From an uncultured Collinsella sp. (GTDB lineage: Bacteria > Actinomycetota > Coriobacteriia > Coriobacteriales > Coriobacteriaceae): a DNA stretch of 15,056 bases. Where the stretch lies: NCBI GenBank assembly GCA_900754525.1, contig CAAEDE010000007.1, positions 1 through 15,056 on the forward strand. The letters run 5' to 3'. The stretch's first letter is position 1, and each line of letters starts with the position of its first letter. Below the pieces are notes generated by a model, which did no database searches, was not told the origin of the DNA, and was given only the letters and a program-made list of their open reading frames with translations. The position numbers and the translations under genes are program-made. Positions 12,275 to 15,056 of this stretch are shown here, in pieces.

Positions 12275-13141
12275 TTAGCCGACTTCGGTAAACGTCGCAG
12301 CTGGCGCGTTGAACTCAAACTCGACAACGCCACAGGAACCGTAACGATTCTTTGTGATTGAAGCAATGATTGGTCGCCTTTTAAGCAACATATTGGCGTT
12401 GCGCTCTTCGGGCTTATCGCCCTTAATCGATAGCGACATGACGAGGTCCGCCGAATACTCGAACATGTTGCACCCGCCTATCGCCTGAAGCCCGGTGGTC
12501 TGCTTATCATAATTCGTTCGGTTGATCGAGGAGATCGCGAAAAGCGGGCAATGGGTTTCATCAACGATACGGCGAAGCTCGGAAGCGACGAGCTTGAGCC
12601 CAATGCGCTCGTCGGCGATCCGTAGCTCCTGCGGCAGAGAAACAATCTGGGCGTAGTCGACAATCACCAGCGGCGGCTCGCCGAATTTATCGGCAACCTC
12701 CTCGATGACCTTGCGCATCTCCGCGTTCTTAATCTCACCAGAGACGATGAACATGCGCTCAGCGATACTGCCCGCGTAAATGGCGAGAACCTCGTCGAAG
12801 AGCTTTCGCTTAGCATCGGACATGTTGCTGTTGTACATATCGTCGTATGACAGCTTACCGCCGGAGATGCGTGTAAGGCTCTTCGAAAGCATGGCGTCGC
12901 GTCCCAGCTCGCCCTCAAAGATGATCACGGGATGACCAGAGATCGCCCAGCCGTCCGCGATTTGATGCATAAACGTGGTCTTACCGGTACCGGGACCCCC
13001 AGGGACGATGCAAAGGTACTGACGGATACCACCAAGAATCGCATCAAGAGCGCTGTGCTCAACATGACCGAGCGGTTTATTGTTCAGGATAGCCAGCGCG
13101 GTATTCTCAAGACCGACGCTCATAGGCTTTACAGACGGCAC
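12275..13141 (-). CDS. DnaB/RepA-like hexameric helicase, RecA-type ATPase domain only
   Basis: A 288-residue protein equivalent to the C-terminal motor domain of DnaB, without the DnaB N-terminal domain; RSF1010 RepA is a plasmid helicase of similar build and size. Walker A is GGPGTGKTT (48-56) and Walker B is PLVIVDYAQI (157-166). The SSINR motif is at 204-208, ADLVMSLSI at 231-239, and KNRYGSCG (264-271) holds the arginine-finger region typical of DnaB. It should unwind DNA for replication of the element or after transfer. Start is GTG at 13141, nine bases after GGAGGT (13151-13156), overlapping the HTH gene by 13 bases. No replication initiator with a recognisable domain is next to it; the divergent 252-aa gene is a candidate by position only. 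Confidence 0.88.
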   Translation of the reverse strand: MPSVKPMSVGLENTALAILNNKPLGHVEHSALDAILGGIRQYLCIVPGGPGTGKTTFMHQIADGWAISGHPVIIFEGELGRDAMLSKSLTRISGGKLSYDDMYNSNMSDAKRKLFDEVLAIYAGSIAERMFIVSGEIKNAEMRKVIEEVADKFGEPPLVIVDYAQIVSLPQELRIADERIGLKLVASELRRIVDETHCPLFAISSINRTNYDKQTTGLQAIGGCNMFEYSADLVMSLSIKGDKPEERNANMLLKRRPIIASITKNRYGSCGVVEFEFNAPAATFTEVG

Positions 13142-13386
13142 GGCTCGCTCACCTCCAACTCATGGAGGTATGCATAGAAGCTTGACTCGAGGATGAAAAG
13201 ACGACGGTGCACGTTGATGGCGCGACCGGTCTCCTTCATCAGCTTCGACGCCGTAACTGGATTGAGGCCAGTCAAGGCGCAAACTTCGGGAATACCAAGG
13301 AGGCGCTCACGGCCAATGTTCGAATTATTTGGAGCCGCGGGAACCACTTTAGCGGCAGCGCACGGCTCGATGGAATCAACCGGCAT
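13129..13386 (-). CDS. Excisionase-like helix-turn-helix protein (copy B)
   Basis: An 85-residue protein with a 27-residue flexible lead and the domain RLLGIPEVCALTGLNPVT then SKLMKETG ... LFILESSFYAYLHEL. It matches copy A at 6856-7083 position by position (RL-GI-EV-A-TGL, AS-LM-ETG-A, H-R, LES---AYL--L), so the two are paralogs. The start ATG at 13386 has AAAGGA seven bases upstream. It is the first gene of the minus-strand set with the helicase, and its position next to a divergent promoter region suits a regulator of both sides; it could also bind the origin as a helicase-loading or Xis-type protein. The C-terminus is fused by overlap to the helicase start, implying matched production. 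Confidence 0.85.
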   Translation of the reverse strand: MPVDSIEPCAAAKVVPAAPNNSNIGRERLLGIPEVCALTGLNPVTASKLMKETGRAINVHRRLFILESSFYAYLHELEVSEPCRL

Positions 13387-13451
13387 GGTAAAATCCTTTC
13401 GGGTCTGCTCGCCCCTCCCCCAGTCGCCAAACTTGTACGGGAAGGGCGGGC

Positions 13452-13517
13452 GGCTTTTATATCATGACCAAATGAATACTCCAATCAATCGAGCTGGTCG
13501 GGCTTTTATCTTGACCA
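13452..13517. repeat. Direct repeat in the divergent promoter region
   Basis: GGCTTTTATATCATGACCA (13452-13470) and GGCTTTTATCTTGACCA (13501-13517) are the same sequence apart from a two-base indel and one substitution, 49 bases apart. The first overlaps the likely -10 box of the minus-strand set. Paired operators for a regulator such as the adjacent HTH protein are the simplest reading. Confidence 0.55.
13456..13484 (-). promoter_or_regulatory. Putative promoter of the HTH-helicase gene set
   Basis: On the minus strand TTGGAG (13479-13484) and TATAAA (13456-13461) are 17 bases apart, a fair sigma-70-type promoter about 70 bases upstream of the HTH start codon. The -10 lies within the first copy of the direct repeat, so a repressor there would block it. 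Confidence 0.55.
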
Positions 13518-13639
13518 CAGTGTACGTCTTCTGTGCAACGTTTTCAATCGTATTTTCTTTTTCTTTCAATCTTTTTTCAGATATTTATAGACTTATATAT
13601 TTACCTGCGCTAATATCAGAGTTGACGATAGGAGGAACC

Positions 13640-14398
13640 ATGCCACGCCTTCCAGTATCTGGCACCAAAATGAAAAAAGTGAAACTCGGAACAACAGTCA
13701 AAGAACGCACGGTTAACGAAATCGAATGGCTCCGGGAATCGAAGCCAGATTCAATCAGAACCCCAGGTGAAGCCATTGATTATGTCTTCGAACTCATCAC
13801 GGGCCTTGATGCAGGGGTCGCTCGCGCTCTAGATCGCGTTTGCATCCAGCGTATTTCCTCGATCACAGACGAAATTAACCGTCTGCGACCAGATGGCTCC
13901 GAGGAAATGACCATGGGGTCTAAACGACTTCAACAAGAGCAGTTCTGTGCGCTCCATGACCATCTGTCTACGCTATATAAGGATGAAGAAGTTTCCAGCG
14001 GAATGAAGCGAGTAAACCTTCTCGGCGGCGACTACGTTATCTTCCCCTCCGATTGGATTCTCCTTGAGCCGGCGGCATCTGCACAGGATTGCAGCCAAGT
14101 CGGTGTTATAGAAATCAGGGGCGGGGCCAAATACGAGGCACCCCATTTCATCTTTTTCCATAACGGAGAATACAGCGAGAAGGACAAGCTCGAAAAGGCA
14201 ACCGAGCTCTGGCCGCGAATGAAAGAAGTCCGCCGCGACGAAGTTAAGCTTGTCGCGGACGACCAGGGTCACTATCTAAACATGGATGAACATCTTGCCG
14301 CTCCGATTATTTGCTACTTCAACGTTCTAGACGCCGCATATTACCAGTCGGTAAACATGGAGGCACCCTACGGAGCCGTCATCTACCGCAACCGATAG
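13640..14398 (+). CDS. Hypothetical protein (252 aa), divergent from the helicase set
   Basis: The start is the ATG at 13640, four bases after GGAGG (13631-13635). The open frame extends far upstream, but that part is a T-rich, promoter-like stretch and gives a false hydrophobic segment. The N-terminal region is basic then helical (MPRLPVSGTKMKKVKLGTTV, then ERTVNEIEWLRES, GEAIDYVFELITGLD), which could be a small DNA-binding unit. The middle and C-terminal parts (GGDYVIFPSDWILLEP, VGVIEIRGGAKYEAPHFIFF, APIICYFNVLDAAYYQSVN) suggest an alpha/beta domain. I recognise no family. Possible roles by position are a replication, partition or regulatory protein of the element. Base composition is more AT-rich than the mob genes, and it ends in a good terminator. 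Confidence 0.78.
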   Translation: MPRLPVSGTKMKKVKLGTTVKERTVNEIEWLRESKPDSIRTPGEAIDYVFELITGLDAGVARALDRVCIQRISSITDEINRLRPDGSEEMTMGSKRLQQEQFCALHDHLSTLYKDEEVSSGMKRVNLLGGDYVIFPSDWILLEPAASAQDCSQVGVIEIRGGAKYEAPHFIFFHNGEYSEKDKLEKATELWPRMKEVRRDEVKLVADDQGHYLNMDEHLAAPIICYFNVLDAAYYQSVNMEAPYGAVIYRNR

Positions 14399-14401
14399 CA
14401 C

Positions 14402-14424
14402 AAGGCCCCTCACGGGGCCTTTTT
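14402..14424. terminator. Rho-independent terminator, probably bidirectional
   Basis: AAGGCCCC (14402-14409) pairs with GGGGCCTT (14414-14421) around a four-base loop, followed by T14420-T14424. The complementary A-run is short on the other side. It lies three bases after the plus-strand gene's stop and touches the end of the integrase fragment, so it closes both convergent genes. Confidence 0.85.
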
Positions 14425-15014
14425 CAATTTTCTAGAATACTATCGAACGTCTCAGCCGCTTTCTGGTCATTGGCCGGAATGAAATGGCTGTAAATCGAAA
14501 GCGTGGTCGAAGGGCTCGCATGCCCCAATCGTGCCTGGATTGTCTTGATATCCGCTTTTGCGCCCACCAGCAAAGTCGCGTGAGTATGCCGAAGTTCGTG
14601 CGGTTTCAAGCCACTATATCCAGTACCGATATAATGCTTTTCTCCTTCTTTATCAACAGAGGTTCGCTTCGTCTCGAATGATCCGAATCCATGCTTCACC
14701 GAGAAATTCCGAAATGCCCTTGAGTAGTTATGGTCGTTCATCCGGTTGACGGAAGGCTCATCGGCACCGCGAAGGACACCGATTGAATGGACAATGGGGG
14801 TCTGTTCATTCCAAGAGAATCCAAGTTCACGCAATTCCTCTTGTTGGATTCGCTTCCATCTTTCCAGATAAGAAGCAAGCTCGTCGCCAATGGATATTTC
14901 ACGTCTACTCATTTTTGATTTAGGATCGCGCAGCCCATATTTGCTGGAATACTGTTTCTCTATCCTGAGAGTTTTTTGGCTCTTCGGTGGTTTCTGTGGG
15001 AGAGATTCCGGCAT
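14424..15014 (-). pseudogene. Tyrosine integrase, C-terminal fragment
   Basis: The 196 residues are the catalytic-domain end of a phage-type tyrosine recombinase. Visible are the beta-hairpin lysine region (RDPKSKMSRREISI, K32 or K34), HELRH (H139, R142), LGHAS (H165), and the nucleophile in SIYSHF (Y175). The arm-binding and core-binding domains and the first catalytic arginine ('GxRxxE' box) are missing; intact relatives are about 380-420 residues. The ATG at 15014 has no good ribosome binding site, and four codons upstream an in-frame TGA (15024-15026) follows an open stretch reading FQFQIVVFAR. Recognisable similarity seems to begin near KTLRIEKQYSS (residue 14). This is a broken gene or a rearrangement joint, unless the window edge hides an alternative arrangement. 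The fragment should not recombine DNA. Lower GC than the mob genes. Confidence 0.8.
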
Positions 15015-15056
15015 AGGCCCAGCTCAGCGGGCGAAAACAACGATCTGGAACTGAAA

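Noticed and set aside
13193..13639. Upstream extension of the 252-aa gene giving a hydrophobic, phenylalanine-rich N-terminus (from 13193, or from the ATG at 13472)
   Set aside because: The stretch is a T-rich intergenic promoter region that mimics a membrane helix. No ribosome binding site precedes those starts, while ATG 13640 has GGAGG at ideal distance.
1..15056. CRISPR arrays, tRNA or rRNA genes, insertion-sequence ends
   Set aside because: I looked for regularly spaced repeats, tRNA-like cloverleafs and transposase genes with terminal repeats and saw none; the repeats present are isolated hairpins and one two-copy module.

Overview
The window looks like a mobilizable genetic element, either an integrative mobilizable element or an integrated/degenerate plasmid, in a GC-rich Gram-positive bacterium. 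An actinobacterial gut lineage such as Coriobacteriia is my best guess. Grounds: strong GGAGG-type ribosome binding sites, a Gram-positive/actinobacterial SOS box (GAAC-N4-GTTC), high GC, and small cargo families (DUF2958, DUF4313) common on such elements. The host assignment is inference. Composition is visibly mosaic: the two ends (about 50-900 and 13,400-15,056) are richer in AT than the middle.

Left part (1-2,400). An N-terminal fragment of a type III-style Mod DNA methyltransferase (minus strand) is followed by a four-helix membrane protein with a zinc ribbon. Next comes a stop-start-coupled pair of small related genes behind a promoter overlapped by an SOS box, with a second near-consensus box just downstream.

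Cargo part (2,400-7,700). This holds a small minus-strand gene, a leader with two mutually exclusive hairpins, and a DUF2958-DUF4313 operon. A 776-residue zinc-finger protein of unknown function stands alone on the minus strand. It is separated by a perfect 11-bp-arm palindrome from a divergent plus-strand set: an unknown 142-aa gene carrying a 12-bp inverted repeat inside it, a 75-aa excisionase-like helix-turn-helix protein, and an unknown 175-aa gene. Two copies of a two-hairpin module (around 3,864-3,921 and 7,747-7,804) follow gene ends.

Transfer part (7,800-11,950). A non-coding 350-bp segment packed with inverted repeats contains a strong RP4-like candidate origin of transfer: an IR with 17-bp arms abutting TATCTTG-CCC. 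Facing it on the minus strand is a mobilization operon: a small ribbon-helix-helix-like protein, MobC-like accessory factor, VirD4/TraG coupling protein, MOBP-like relaxase, and an 83-aa protein. No mating-pair-formation (VirB) genes are present, so transfer would rely on a helper conjugation system or on genes outside the window.

Maintenance part (11,990-14,400). A second excisionase-like HTH protein, clearly paralogous to the one at 6,856, overlaps a DnaB/RepA-like helicase, followed by a 92-aa unknown protein. This set probably reads through towards the mob operon. A divergent 252-aa unknown gene ends in a good rho-independent terminator, shared tail-to-tail with a tyrosine-integrase fragment that lacks its N-terminus and first catalytic arginine. 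With both the methyltransferase and the integrase broken at the window edges, the element looks rearranged or degenerate at both ends.
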